Origin: Oscillospiraceae bacterium
GTDB taxonomy: Bacteria > Bacillota > Clostridia > Oscillospirales > Oscillospiraceae
Assembly (NCBI GenBank): GCA_021205585.1
Contig: JAJPXI010000194.1
Coordinates: 1-24,146 of the forward strand
Direction of reading: 5' to 3'
Length of the DNA stretch: 24,146 bases
The position numbers were made by a program, and so were the translations under genes. Under the pieces are notes generated by a model, which did not search any database, was not told where the DNA came from, and saw only the letters and a list, made by a program, of their open reading frames with translations. Of this stretch, positions 1-8,243 are shown one piece after another. Each line of letters starts with the position of its first letter. Position 1 is the first letter of the stretch.

Positions 1-54
1 ACGCAACCTGTTGCATTTTGTCTGATTCTGTTGCGTTTACTCTGAAAATTGACC

Positions 55-70
55 GGCAAAATTGATTTCC
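55..70 (+). repeat. 16-bp direct repeat, left copy
   Basis: GGCAAAATTGATTTCC occurs here and again, identical, at 10833-10848. Both copies sit a short distance upstream of a sigma-A-like promoter (14 and 21 nt before the -35 box), both are preceded by ATTGA, and both have a TTGCAT exactly 44 nt upstream. It may be a regulatory site or a trace of duplication at the edges of the glycan island. Function is not known. Confidence 0.6.
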
Positions 71-84
71 ATGGGGGAAAAGAC

Positions 85-113
85 TTGCTTCTTGTGCTTT
101 ATTCCGATATAAT
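85..113 (+). promoter_or_regulatory. Sigma-A-type promoter of the glycan operon
   Basis: A TTGCTT -35 box (85-90) and a perfect TATAAT -10 box (108-113) are separated by 17 nt. Transcription should begin near 120, giving a leader of about 40 nt before the first start codon at 161. The preceding sequence includes a small palindrome, GCAAC-CT-GTTGC (3-14), which could be an operator. Confidence 0.7.
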
Positions 114-160
114 GTTTTTGGTTGAAAATTTTCCTGTGCACCCGCAAGCGAGGCGCTGCT

Positions 161-1597
161 ATGAGTTTTTTGAACAAAAGAAAAGGCGTTCTCCCCCTGT
201 TCCTGCTGTGCTGGTGCGCGGTGCAGCCGGTTTTGGACGTGATTTCCTACTGGACCCAGAACGTCAGCTATGGTAGCGCCCTGACCCTGTCCCTGAGGCT
301 GCTGATTTTTGCCGCGGCGGTGGCCCTGGGCTTTCTGGTCTCCCAGCGGCGGCGGGTCTACTATGTGTTAGGCGCTCTCGCCCTGCTGTTTTACGCCGGT
401 CATCTGCTGGCCTGGTTTTTGGCGGGGGATCCCTTTGGGCCGGGCCTGTTTTTTTCCGATTTGACCAACTATGTCCGGGTTTTGCAGATTCCCTTTTTTG
501 TGCTCGTGTTTGTCTCCCTGCTGTCCCGCTGTCGGCAAGCCGGGGAGGAGACCGTTTGGCGGGGCCTGCTTATCGCCTTTTTCATCATCCTCGCCGTGAT
601 GCTGCTCAGCGCCCTCACCGGCACCAACCCCTATACCTATCCTGATAAAGAAATAGGACTACTGGGATGGTTTTACTTTGCCAATAGTCAAAGCGCTATC
701 CTGTCCATGCTGGTTCCCCTGGCGGTGTGCGCCGCCCTGAAAAGCAGGCGGCGCTGGGTGGCCGCCCTGGTGTGCGTGCTGGGCTTTGGATCCCTCTACC
801 TGTTTGCCACCCGGCTGGCCTATGTGTCCATCTTTGTCATCGCCGGGGGCACCCTGTTCTCCTGGGCCGTGTGCCGCCGGCTGGACCGTTTTCGGGCTAT
901 TTTTCTGGTGGTCTGCGCACTGCTGTGCGCCGCGGGGTATTCCATCTCCCCCATGGCGCACAACCGGCAGATGGTGGCGGAAAACGCCGTGGCCAAGCAA
1001 GAGCTGCTCGACGAGCTGGTGGAGCAGGGGATTCAGGAGTACGGCTCTGAGGGCTATGAATACCTGCGATACGCCTATGAGGAGTACCTGGGAGGTCTGG
1101 TGGATAAGTTCGGGCTGGAGCGGGTGGCCCAGCAGTACGACTATTCCACCAACGTGGGCACGGTGGCCAACGTCCGGCAAATGAAACTGAACTACTGCCG
1201 GATGATGCTGGAGGACCAGCCGGTAACCAGTCTGCTCTTTGGCATGAATCTGCCCTCCATGACCTATGGCGACACCTGTTATGACGTGGAAAACGACTTT
1301 CACGGCCTGTTCTATCTGTATGGCGCTGTGGGCCTGGCTATCTTCGGGCTGTTCCTGCTGTATTTCCTTGTTTTGATTGTCCGGGCATTGCTGAAAAACG
1401 CAAAGCGGTATTTCACCGTGGAGGCCGCCGCCTGCGGCATTGCCCTGTGTACCGGTCTGCTCCACGCCGCCTTTACCTCCGGGGTGCTGCGGCGACCTAA
1501 CGCGTCCTTCTATCTGTCCCTGGTTTTGGCGGCGATCTGGTATCTGGTCAAGGAAAAACAATACGGACTGGCAAAGGAGGGTAAGCCATGCAGTTGA
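161..1597 (+). CDS. O-antigen polymerase/ligase-like membrane protein, paralog 1
   Basis: This 478-residue polytopic membrane protein probably joins lipid-linked or surface glycan units (Wzy/WaaL, O-antigen ligase superfamily). It has many hydrophobic segments, one long hydrophilic outer loop (about residues 270-385), and then ENDFHG with His381, in the position where this superfamily carries its conserved loop histidine. Two transmembrane segments and a basic tail follow. The ATG at 161 is chosen because GAGG at 150-153 precedes it by 7 nt; an in-frame TTG at 122 would be too close to the transcription start. Its stop overlaps the start of the next gene, which is clearly homologous along its whole length, so the two arose by tandem duplication. 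The acceptor and polymer cannot be read from sequence; a polymerase rather than a ligase role is equally possible. Confidence 0.75.
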   Translation: MSFLNKRKGVLPLFLLCWCAVQPVLDVISYWTQNVSYGSALTLSLRLLIFAAAVALGFLVSQRRRVYYVLGALALLFYAGHLLAWFLAGDPFGPGLFFSDLTNYVRVLQIPFFVLVFVSLLSRCRQAGEETVWRGLLIAFFIILAVMLLSALTGTNPYTYPDKEIGLLGWFYFANSQSAILSMLVPLAVCAALKSRRRWVAALVCVLGFGSLYLFATRLAYVSIFVIAGGTLFSWAVCRRLDRFRAIFLVVCALLCAAGYSISPMAHNRQMVAENAVAKQELLDELVEQGIQEYGSEGYEYLRYAYEEYLGGLVDKFGLERVAQQYDYSTNVGTVANVRQMKLNYCRMMLEDQPVTSLLFGMNLPSMTYGDTCYDVENDFHGLFYLYGAVGLAIFGLFLLYFLVLIVRALLKNAKRYFTVEAAACGIALCTGLLHAAFTSGVLRRPNASFYLSLVLAAIWYLVKEKQYGLAKEGKPCS

Positions 1598-3117
1598 AAC
1601 CACAGGCCCTGGCGGATCAGTTGAGAGTCCGGCTGCCGCTGTTCATCACGATTTGGTTCGCCTTGCAGCCGCTGCTGGACATCCTGGCGTACTGGCTGGA
1701 TCGCCTGGAATACTCCAACGCCCTGACCCTGCTGCTGCGCTTCGCCGTGCTGGCAGTGGTGCTGCTGGCCGGGTTCTGCCTGTCCCAAAAGAAACGGGTG
1801 TACATCATCGCCGCCGGCGTGCTGGTCTTTTTGCTCCTCGGCCACTGCGTCAGCTGCTTCTATGTGGGATATACGGACATCGTGGGGGATGTGTCCTATT
1901 TTGTCCGAACGGCGCAGCTGCCCCTGTTTACCCTGTGTCTGATTACCTTCCTGCGGGAGAATGAGGACAGCGCCGCGGCGGTGGAAAACGGCCTGATTTT
2001 GAATTTCTGGATTATCGCCCTGTCGGTGCTGCTCAGTGCGATTACGGGTACGGCAAAGTATACCTACACCATTTACACCACTTACACCTCCGGTTATGCG
2101 GGCATCATCGGCTGGTTTGCCACTGGCAGCGCCCAGAGCGCCATTTTGAGTATGCTGTCCGCCCTGGCGGTGATTCTCACCTACCGCAAGCGCAAGTTGT
2201 GGCTGTTCGCGCTGACTACGGCGGCAGCCTTTGCCCTGCTCTATTTTATGGGCCCACGCTTGGCTTTTTTCACAATTCCGGTCATTGCGGTGGGACTGCT
2301 GCTGACCGCCCTATTGACGCACCGGTTAGAGTGGAAACCTCTCGTTGTACTGGGTGTGTGCACGGCGCTGTGCTTCGCTTTTATTCGGCAGGCCCCTATG
2401 ATGGCGCGGCAAAATGATGTCTCAAAATGGAACAACACCAGCCAATCTACGGCGGAGTCCATGATGGAGGAAGCGGCGCAGGAGGCGCAGATGAGTCGGC
2501 TGGAGGAGGGAGAGACGGAATCGGATCTGTCCGAGGAGGAACAGGCGCTGATTCGATACGAGCAGTTAAAGATTGTTTATGAATATTACGAGGCCGATTT
2601 GTGCGAGCGCTTCGGTGTAGATCGGGTTATAGAGGGGTTCCATGAAACCACCTCTCTGAGTACACTGCGGGACTACCGCGTCCAAAAGCGGGTTTTCTGC
2701 GCCCTGTTGATGGACGAGCATCCATTCATTTCCCGGATTTTCGGCATAGAAGTGTCGGAGATGACCTACAACGGCAGGGAATTTGTCCCTGAAAACGGCT
2801 TCCATGGGGTCTATTATATGTACGGTTGGGCCGGCCTTATCGCACTGCTGCTCTTTCTAGCCTATTTCCTGTTCCTGATCGTCCGATGCCTGATTCGGGA
2901 CTTTAAGACCTATTTTACCATGGAGGCTGGTGCTTTCGGCGCGGCGCTGTGCCTGTGCCTGGTGTACGCCTACGCCACCAACGGGGTGATATGGCGACCC
3001 AGCGGCTCCTTTTACTTCTCGGTTTTATTGGCAATGGTATATTATTTAATCAAAATCAGAGAATACCCTCAGGTTCAGCCCACACAGCTGCCCGCAGAGG
3101 AGGAGCAAAACCAGTGA
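1588..3117 (+). CDS. O-antigen polymerase/ligase-like membrane protein, paralog 2
   Basis: This 509-residue membrane protein is the tandem paralog of the preceding gene. Shared blocks include the N-terminal ALQPLLDILAYW (AVQPVLDVISYW in paralog 1), the SQKKRVY/SQRRRVY loop, the SAQSAILSML segment, and ENGFHG before the last membrane segments with His406. The outer loop differs most: it carries a glutamate-rich stretch (about residues 285-320) that paralog 1 lacks. A good AAGGAGG (1574-1580) precedes the ATG, which overlaps the upstream stop, so the two are translationally coupled. The pair may use different acceptors or act as one complex. Family membership is clear; polymerase versus ligase is inferred. 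Confidence 0.75.
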   Translation: MQLKPQALADQLRVRLPLFITIWFALQPLLDILAYWLDRLEYSNALTLLLRFAVLAVVLLAGFCLSQKKRVYIIAAGVLVFLLLGHCVSCFYVGYTDIVGDVSYFVRTAQLPLFTLCLITFLRENEDSAAAVENGLILNFWIIALSVLLSAITGTAKYTYTIYTTYTSGYAGIIGWFATGSAQSAILSMLSALAVILTYRKRKLWLFALTTAAAFALLYFMGPRLAFFTIPVIAVGLLLTALLTHRLEWKPLVVLGVCTALCFAFIRQAPMMARQNDVSKWNNTSQSTAESMMEEAAQEAQMSRLEEGETESDLSEEEQALIRYEQLKIVYEYYEADLCERFGVDRVIEGFHETTSLSTLRDYRVQKRVFCALLMDEHPFISRIFGIEVSEMTYNGREFVPENGFHGVYYMYGWAGLIALLLFLAYFLFLIVRCLIRDFKTYFTMEAGAFGAALCLCLVYAYATNGVIWRPSGSFYFSVLLAMVYYLIKIREYPQVQPTQLPAEEEQNQ

Positions 3118-4094
3118 AGTACAGCATCGTCGTCCCGGTCTACAACGTCAGCGACTGCCTGGGCCGCTGCGTGGATTCCCTGCTGGCGCAGGAGGGGCCG
3201 GAGCATGAAATCCTCTTGGTGGACGACGGTTCCACGGATGGAAAGAGCGGCCCCCTGTGCGACGAGTACGCCGCCCGATTCCCCGGTTTAATTCGTGTTA
3301 TCCACAAGTCCAACGGCGGCCTGGGGGACGCCCGCAACGTGGGCCTGGAGACAGCGGCGGGGGAGTACGTCCTCTTTGTGGACAGCGACGACTACCTGGC
3401 CCCCCAGGCCCTCCAGCGGCTGGATCAGGTGGTGGAGCGGTTTCACTGCGACGTGGTCAGCTTCTGCTTTGTCACCGTGACCGATGGAAAAGAAGCCCTC
3501 CAGCAGGAGCCGCAGCTGCCTCAAAACCGGCCCCTGACTCTGGCGGACACCCCCGCCCTGCTCCAAGCCGCCCCCAACGCCTGCAACCGCCTGTGGCGGC
3601 GCTCTCTGTTTTTAGACAGCGGCATCCGCTACCCCAGCCGGGTGTGGTATGAGGACATCCGCACCACCGGCAAGCTCTTTGCCCTGGCCGACAGCATCGT
3701 TGCGATCCCCGATGGGCTATATTACTACGTCCTCCGCCAGGGCTCCATTATGCAGAACGCCGCCGTGGAGCGCAATCTGGAGATTATCGACGCTTTTGAG
3801 GATTTACTTGGCTGGTACAGGCAGCGGGGGCTTTTCGACGCCTTTGAGCCGCAGTTGTGCGCCCTGGCCGTGCGCCATGTGCTGATGTTCGCCAGCGTCC
3901 GGGTGTGCCGAACCGATCCGAAAAGCCCGGTTTTGGAACAGCTGCGCCAATATGTCCTCTCCCAATTTCCCCGCTGGCGGGACAACACCCTGCTGAACGC
4001 CCTGCCCCCCTTCCACCGGCTGGCCCTGGCCCTGAGCGACGGGAAACACTACCATCTTTTGAGTGCCCTGTTCACGCTGAAGGACCGCCTGTGA
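3114..4094 (+). CDS. Glycosyltransferase family 2
   Basis: This 326-residue soluble GT-A enzyme transfers a sugar from a nucleotide donor during surface-glycan assembly. The N-terminus has the family-2 signature: SIVVPVYN (4-11), LLVDDGSTD (34-42), NGGLGDARN (68-76) and the metal-binding DSDD (90-93). A later WYEDI supplies the probable catalytic acidic residue. The GTG start overlaps the upstream TGA as GTGA, and a strong AGAGGAGGAG lies 8 nt before it; longer in-frame readings begin inside the previous gene and lack any site. It is the last gene of its operon, followed at once by a terminator. Sugar specificity is unknown. Confidence 0.85.
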   Translation: MKYSIVVPVYNVSDCLGRCVDSLLAQEGPEHEILLVDDGSTDGKSGPLCDEYAARFPGLIRVIHKSNGGLGDARNVGLETAAGEYVLFVDSDDYLAPQALQRLDQVVERFHCDVVSFCFVTVTDGKEALQQEPQLPQNRPLTLADTPALLQAAPNACNRLWRRSLFLDSGIRYPSRVWYEDIRTTGKLFALADSIVAIPDGLYYYVLRQGSIMQNAAVERNLEIIDAFEDLLGWYRQRGLFDAFEPQLCALAVRHVLMFASVRVCRTDPKSPVLEQLRQYVLSQFPRWRDNTLLNALPPFHRLALALSDGKHYHLLSALFTLKDRL

Positions 4095-4101
4095 AAACCA
4101 G

Positions 4102-4141
4102 AAAAACGCGTTGCCGCAAAAATTTGCGGCAACGCGTTTTT
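4102..4141. terminator. Bidirectional intrinsic terminator
   Basis: A perfect 19-bp inverted repeat (4102-4120 and 4123-4141) rich in GC at its centre is flanked by an A5 tract on the left and a T5 tract on the right, so it can terminate both strands. It lies between the convergent genes ending at 4094 and 4172. Confidence 0.9.
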
Positions 4142-4171
4142 ATTTCAAAAAACCAATAGGGCACACGGGCA

Positions 4172-5119
4172 TTACAGTATCTTTTTCACACCCTCCCTGT
4201 TGGTCTCTGCGATAATACAGTGGGGGCGGCGCTTGGTTTCCAGATAGGTCTTGGCGATATACTGCCCCATAATTCCCAGACAGAAAAGCTGCACGCCGCC
4301 GATGAAAATAATCACGCAGATGGTAGAGGCCCAGCCGGCCACCGCGTCGCCAAAAGCAAGCCTTCGAATGATAATGACCAGCAGGATAAGAAACGCCGCG
4401 AAGGTCATCAAAATGCCGCCCCAGGAGGCGACGCTCAGGGGAACCAGAGAGAAGTTCACGATTCCGTCCATGGCGTACTTAAACAGCTTCCAGAAACTCC
4501 ACTTGCTCTCTCCCGCGACCCGCTCCACATTTTCATAGGGCAGCCAGCAGGTGCGGAAACCGACCCAGCCGAAAATGCCCTTTGAAAAGCGGTTGTACTC
4601 CGACATGGCGACAATGGAGTCCACCATCTCCCGGCGCATCAGGCGGAAATCCCGGGCGCCGTCCACGATGTCCGCGTCCGAAATACGGTTAATCAGCTGG
4701 TAAAACCGCTTGGCGAACCAGCTTCTCACCGGCGATTCCCCCGTCCGGCTGACCCGCCGGGTAGCCACGCTGTCATACTCCCTGCTCTCCAGCAGCTCGA
4801 ACATCCGGGGCAGCAGCGCGGGTGGATCCTGCATATCCGCGTCCATGACGGCGATGTAATCCCCCCGGGCGTTGCAGAATCCCGCGTACATGGCGGCCTC
4901 CTTGCCGAAATTCCGGGAGAAGGACAGGTAGGTCACATGGGCGTCCCGCTCGGCCATCTGCCGGAGCAGGGGCAACGTTTCATCCTTCGAGCCATCGTTG
5001 ACAAAAATAAATTCGTAATCGCAGGGCATGGACTGGACGACCTTTGCCGCCTCGGCGTAGAACAGGGGCAGCGCCTCCTGCTCGTTGTAACACGGGACGA
5101 TGAGTGACAATTTCTTCAT
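4172..5119 (-). CDS. GtrB/ArnC-like polyprenyl-phosphate glycosyltransferase
   Basis: This 315-residue enzyme should charge undecaprenyl phosphate with a single sugar at the inner membrane face (DPM1/GtrB/ArnC-type GT2). Visible are SLIVPCYNE (5-13), FVNDGSKD (39-46), SFSRNFGKE (66-74) and the metal-binding DADMQDPP (93-100). Two C-terminal membrane hairpins end in GQYIAKTYLETKRRP, typical of GtrB proteins. The ATG at 5119 starts MKKLSLIVP, directly at the family N-terminus; it lies 10 nt after the upstream stop, while longer in-frame readings run back into that gene. Its neighbour is a GT39-like membrane transferase, the class of enzyme that uses polyprenyl-phosphate sugars, so the pair should make and then transfer one decoration. 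The sugar is unknown. Confidence 0.87.
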   Translation of the reverse strand: MKKLSLIVPCYNEQEALPLFYAEAAKVVQSMPCDYEFIFVNDGSKDETLPLLRQMAERDAHVTYLSFSRNFGKEAAMYAGFCNARGDYIAVMDADMQDPPALLPRMFELLESREYDSVATRRVSRTGESPVRSWFAKRFYQLINRISDADIVDGARDFRLMRREMVDSIVAMSEYNRFSKGIFGWVGFRTCWLPYENVERVAGESKWSFWKLFKYAMDGIVNFSLVPLSVASWGGILMTFAAFLILLVIIIRRLAFGDAVAGWASTICVIIFIGGVQLFCLGIMGQYIAKTYLETKRRPHCIIAETNREGVKKIL

Positions 5120-5129
5120 TTTAACGCCT

Positions 5130-5936
5130 TCATTCCTCATAACATAGCTGGTAAATGTATACGGTGTGGGTGCCAAGGTTCCCCGCGTCAACGACCTGCT
5201 CCCACGCAAAGCCCTGCTCCTCCATCTGCTGAAACACAGCCTCCATATCCTGGCTTCCGCTTACAATCAGCCAATAGCAGATGTCCTCGTCCAATTCTGG
5301 AAATGCCGACAAATCAATCTGTTTTACTGTCACGCCCGGATAGTAATACGCGGCGATCGTCCATGAAATATGGGAGGAGTTTGTAATTATAATATCCTCC
5401 GGCTGGATCTCGTCCACTGTGGCGGCCAGGGTCGCCTGCAGATTGTCATTGGCCGCCTTTTCGCTCGTATAGGTTGAGATATACGGCGGCAGGAATGTCG
5501 CCAGCATATAGACCGTCAACAGCAAGGCCCATACTTTCCTCAGCTTCAGCCTGGAGAGCGCCTTCCCCAAAACGACCCATGCCACAACGGAAACCGGGTA
5601 AATATACCGCAAAACATAAAGCGGGCGGATGACTTCCGAAACCAGAATTGCAACGCCGATTGTGCCGAGCACACACACGATTCCCACAATCATCCAAATC
5701 AGGTCTGCGGAAACCTCGACGCGATCCAATGAGACGGCTATCTTGCAGGCTCCGCCTTCCTCCCGCCCGATTTTCAAAACACCCATCTCATATATAAAGG
5801 CGGCGGCCAGCCCGACTAAAATGCAAATCCATACGGGAACGCTGAACCTGGAAGAAAACAGGTATAGGATACTCTCCTTGAAGGTTGGAATACTGCTGAC
5901 CCAAAAGCCATTCACCCTCTTCAGCATTGTATTGAA
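5130..5936 (-). pseudogene. GT39-like membrane glycosyltransferase, C-terminal part (after frameshift)
   Basis: This reading frame continues the protein that begins at 6904 but lies in the -1 frame. It supplies the last 268 residues: several membrane segments (for example WICILVGLAAAFIY and IWMIVGIVCVLGTIGVAIL), RPLYVLRYIYPVSVV, and a soluble C-terminal domain of about 110 residues. That domain, which includes IIITNSSHISW and ends IYQLCYEE, fits the periplasmic domain seen in many GT-C enzymes. The frame remains open further upstream (to 6293), but the sequence there is the shadow of the other half. Joined to the N-terminal part it gives about 590 residues, normal for the family. Confidence 0.7.
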
Positions 5937-6904
5937 AAAACGGCGATCCAGGGGAGGTAGGCCGCCACAGCACAGGCGCAGGTCAGCAGCACTTTCTTTA
6001 AGCCCAGGCGTTTCCTGAAAACAGACAGGAACAAAAGCGCCGCATAGAAGAACGCCACAGCGAGCAGGCAGTAATAATGGGTATACGCCGCCGCCACAGA
6101 GAAAACGACAAATAAAACATAATGGGCTGCCTTTCCCTCCGTCAGTATCAGATACAGGTAATAAAAGCTCAGCAGGATAAACAGCGCCCCCCAGGAATAC
6201 ATCCTCACTTCCATGTTGTAGGTGACCGCATTCCCGGATATGGTCGTTAAGGTCATCAGGATAATCGCGGTTTCTTTCCCAAACCTGTCCCAAACAGCAG
6301 TCAGGGAAAACGCCAGGATAACGGCGCAGGGAATCAGCGACGCCAAGTGGAACATCCAGCCCCTGTTCCCCACCAGGGCATATCCGAGCTTCACGATTAG
6401 GTAATAAAGCGGGGGGTGAACGTCGGCCGCCGTCGTCGCAATAATTTCTGAGACGGTGCCTGTCATCAGGTTGGTGGTGAACGCCTCGTCCTCCCAGAAG
6501 TTATTGTCAAAAATGCGGATAAAATTCAGGAAGAAGAGTATAGCCGCGTAAACAACTGCGGCGGCCCGCCAGTAGGGAAACGCCAGGCATGCGCGGGGAA
6601 GCCGCACCTCCCACCGCACCCGTTCCCTGATAAACTTCTCCGCATAGGGTTCGACGAGCGCAAGCGCCACCGACAGGATAGTATACTTGCAGGCAAACGC
6701 CGAATAATTGTTCAACTGGGAAAATAAATTCCCACTGATTCCAGAAACGGCGTACCGGATAAGCATGATTCCGCTGTTAAGGAACAGCGTGAAAAAAGCG
6801 TAGCTTAACGCGCTTTTATAGATATTTTTGTGATTTTGAAATACCTTTTCTCGCATATACACCAGCAGCAGCGGCGGGACAAGCAGACAAATGGCAACAA
6901 TCAT
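5921..6904 (-). pseudogene. GT39-like membrane glycosyltransferase, N-terminal part (before frameshift)
   Basis: The frame encodes an N-terminal membrane region of about 110 residues, then the GT39/ArnT-like core. FWEDEAF (residues 136-142) carries the first-loop acidic pair expected to be catalytic, and DVHPPLYYLIVKL is the typical second-loop sequence. Such enzymes take a sugar from a polyprenyl-phosphate carrier and add it to a glycan or lipid on the outer face. The frame ends at a TGA just past a run of six T (5935-5940 on the plus strand). One additional T, or a -1 slip there, would read on into the 5130-5936 frame. The ATG at 6904 has GAGGG 8 nt upstream. It may be a true mutation, a slippage site or a sequencing error; the open frames on both sides suggest the change is recent or not real. 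Confidence 0.75.
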
Positions 6905-6933
6905 TGTGGTTCCCTCGCTTTATTTATCGCAAT

Positions 6934-6962
6934 ATTATAACTGCATATTTCCTGAAGAAATA
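6934..6962 (-). promoter_or_regulatory. Possible promoter for the GT39/GtrB pair
   Basis: Read on the minus strand, a perfect TATAAT (6934-6939) lies about 30 nt before the start codon at 6904. A poor -35 (TATTTC, 6957-6962) is spaced 17 nt away. The AT-rich stretch at 6905-7010 probably holds divergent promoters; no clear plus-strand promoter was found. Confidence 0.35.
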
Positions 6963-7024
6963 CAAGCATATATATCGTATCACAAAACAGCAAAAAATGC
7001 AATCTGTGGCTTTACGACGCGCGG

Positions 7025-7097
7025 GAACCCCTCAACCTGGCCTGACGGCCCGCTCCCCTTTCAGGGAGGGGAACCGGCAAAGCCGGTGGAGAGGTTC
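7025..7097. repeat. GC-rich palindromic intergenic repeat
   Basis: The 73-bp segment begins GAACCCCTC and ends GAGAGGTTC, an inverted pair with one mismatch. It contains two inner hairpins, CCCCT/AGGGG and ACCGGC-AAA-GCCGGT (7073-7087). It contrasts sharply with the AT-rich DNA on its left. It resembles short dispersed palindromes I associate with Oscillospiraceae intergenic regions. It lies in the leader of the sialyltransferase-like gene, so the folded RNA may affect its expression. Confidence 0.6.
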
Positions 7098-7132
7098 TCC
7101 AAGCAACATTTATTTCAAATTGGAGGAAACCC

Positions 7133-8185
7133 ATGAAACGACTGATCATATGCAACACCTATTCCCAGCTGCTCCTCGCCGTGCAGCTGAGGCTGACCCT
7201 GTTCAAGGAGGACGGCCTCGACCTGTGGCTGTCCGACCACCCCGCACGGGCGAACGAGGTGTTTGAACGGGTGAAGAAGTTGAGCCTGTTTTCGGACGTT
7301 CAATTTCTGGAGACGCGGGAGGAGTACTGCGTGCAGAAAATCCCACCCACGCTGAAAAGCGTGCTGCGCTCCAATTTCGGCCCGGTGAAGGATTTGAAGA
7401 TTCAGAAATACGATGAGATTATCTTCTACAACCTGTACACCCGTCTGTACGACATGGCCGACTACTATCGCAAAATCGGCCACCGGGCGCAGTGGTCCAT
7501 GTTTGAAGAGGGAATCTTATCCTACGAGACCGACTTTGAGGCCACGCGGCGCGTGACCCTGACCCGCAATATCCGAAAGCTGACAGGGCGGCCGGACGTG
7601 GCGAAGCTGGTGGGCCGGTATTACTGCGTGTTCCCGGAACTCAAGGTTTCCCACCGGGAATGGGAGTTCGTCCCCGTCCCCAGACTCACGCCGGAGCAGG
7701 AGGAGCTGAAGGCCGTCCTGAACGGCATTTTCGACTATACGCCGGCGGAAATCCGGCAGAAGTACATCTTCTTCGCCTCCGCCGACGACATCGACGGGCT
7801 GCCCTACGGCGAGACGGAGATGGTGCTGGAACTGGCCGGGGAGGTGGGGCCGGAAAATCTGCTGGTGAAAATGCACCCCAGGGACACGCGGCGGGTCTAC
7901 GAGGAAAAGGGCATCTCCGTCCTGCGGGAGTCCTTCGTGCCCTGGGAGGTTCTCCAGCTGAACGGGCTGCCTGAGGGCGCGGTGCTGGCAACGGTCAACT
8001 CCGGCGCTTTTTTGAGCATCTCCGCCATGGACAGCCAGAACGAGCGGGGCGTGTTCCTCTATCCACGGGTGAAGAACGGCGGCCCGGCTTTCCGCCAGCG
8101 GGCGGAGGAGATTGGCAGCGCGCTGGAGCGGCTGCACAGCCTGGGCCTGTGCGAAAATATCCGCGCAAGCGCGGATATTGAATAA
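7133..8185 (+). CDS. Sialyltransferase-superfamily (GT52/GT38-like) glycosyltransferase
   Basis: This 350-residue protein should transfer a CMP-activated ulosonic sugar to a glycan. It starts with a Rossmann-like MKRLIICNTYSQLLLAV, common in GT52 and polysialyltransferase relatives. It has both motifs shared by bacterial GT38/GT52/GT80 enzymes: an acidic E-E-G (125-127, FEEGILSYE) as the catalytic base region and H-P (248-249, VKMHPRD) for CMP binding. A later TVNSGAF (287-293) sits where the Ser/Thr motif is expected. Start: GGAGG 6 nt before the ATG. The next three genes make a CMP-ulosonate, most simply CMP-Kdo, so Kdo rather than sialic acid is the likely donor; that is inference from context. 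No membrane segment is evident. Confidence 0.72.
   Translation: MKRLIICNTYSQLLLAVQLRLTLFKEDGLDLWLSDHPARANEVFERVKKLSLFSDVQFLETREEYCVQKIPPTLKSVLRSNFGPVKDLKIQKYDEIIFYNLYTRLYDMADYYRKIGHRAQWSMFEEGILSYETDFEATRRVTLTRNIRKLTGRPDVAKLVGRYYCVFPELKVSHREWEFVPVPRLTPEQEELKAVLNGIFDYTPAEIRQKYIFFASADDIDGLPYGETEMVLELAGEVGPENLLVKMHPRDTRRVYEEKGISVLRESFVPWEVLQLNGLPEGAVLATVNSGAFLSISAMDSQNERGVFLYPRVKNGGPAFRQRAEEIGSALERLHSLGLCENIRASADIE
8156..8179. other. Perfect stem-loop at the gene's 3' end
   Basis: An 11-bp perfect stem with an AA loop (AATATCCGCGC / GCGCGGATATT) forms from the last codons of the sialyltransferase-like gene, ending 3 nt before its stop codon. No T tract follows, so it is not a standard terminator; it may stabilise the upstream message or reduce read-through to the downstream kds genes. 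Confidence 0.6.
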
Positions 8186-8243
8186 AAATGGATGGCCAGA
8201 GCGCCGCGCCTGCGGCCCACCCTATTCAAAAAAGGAGAACGAT

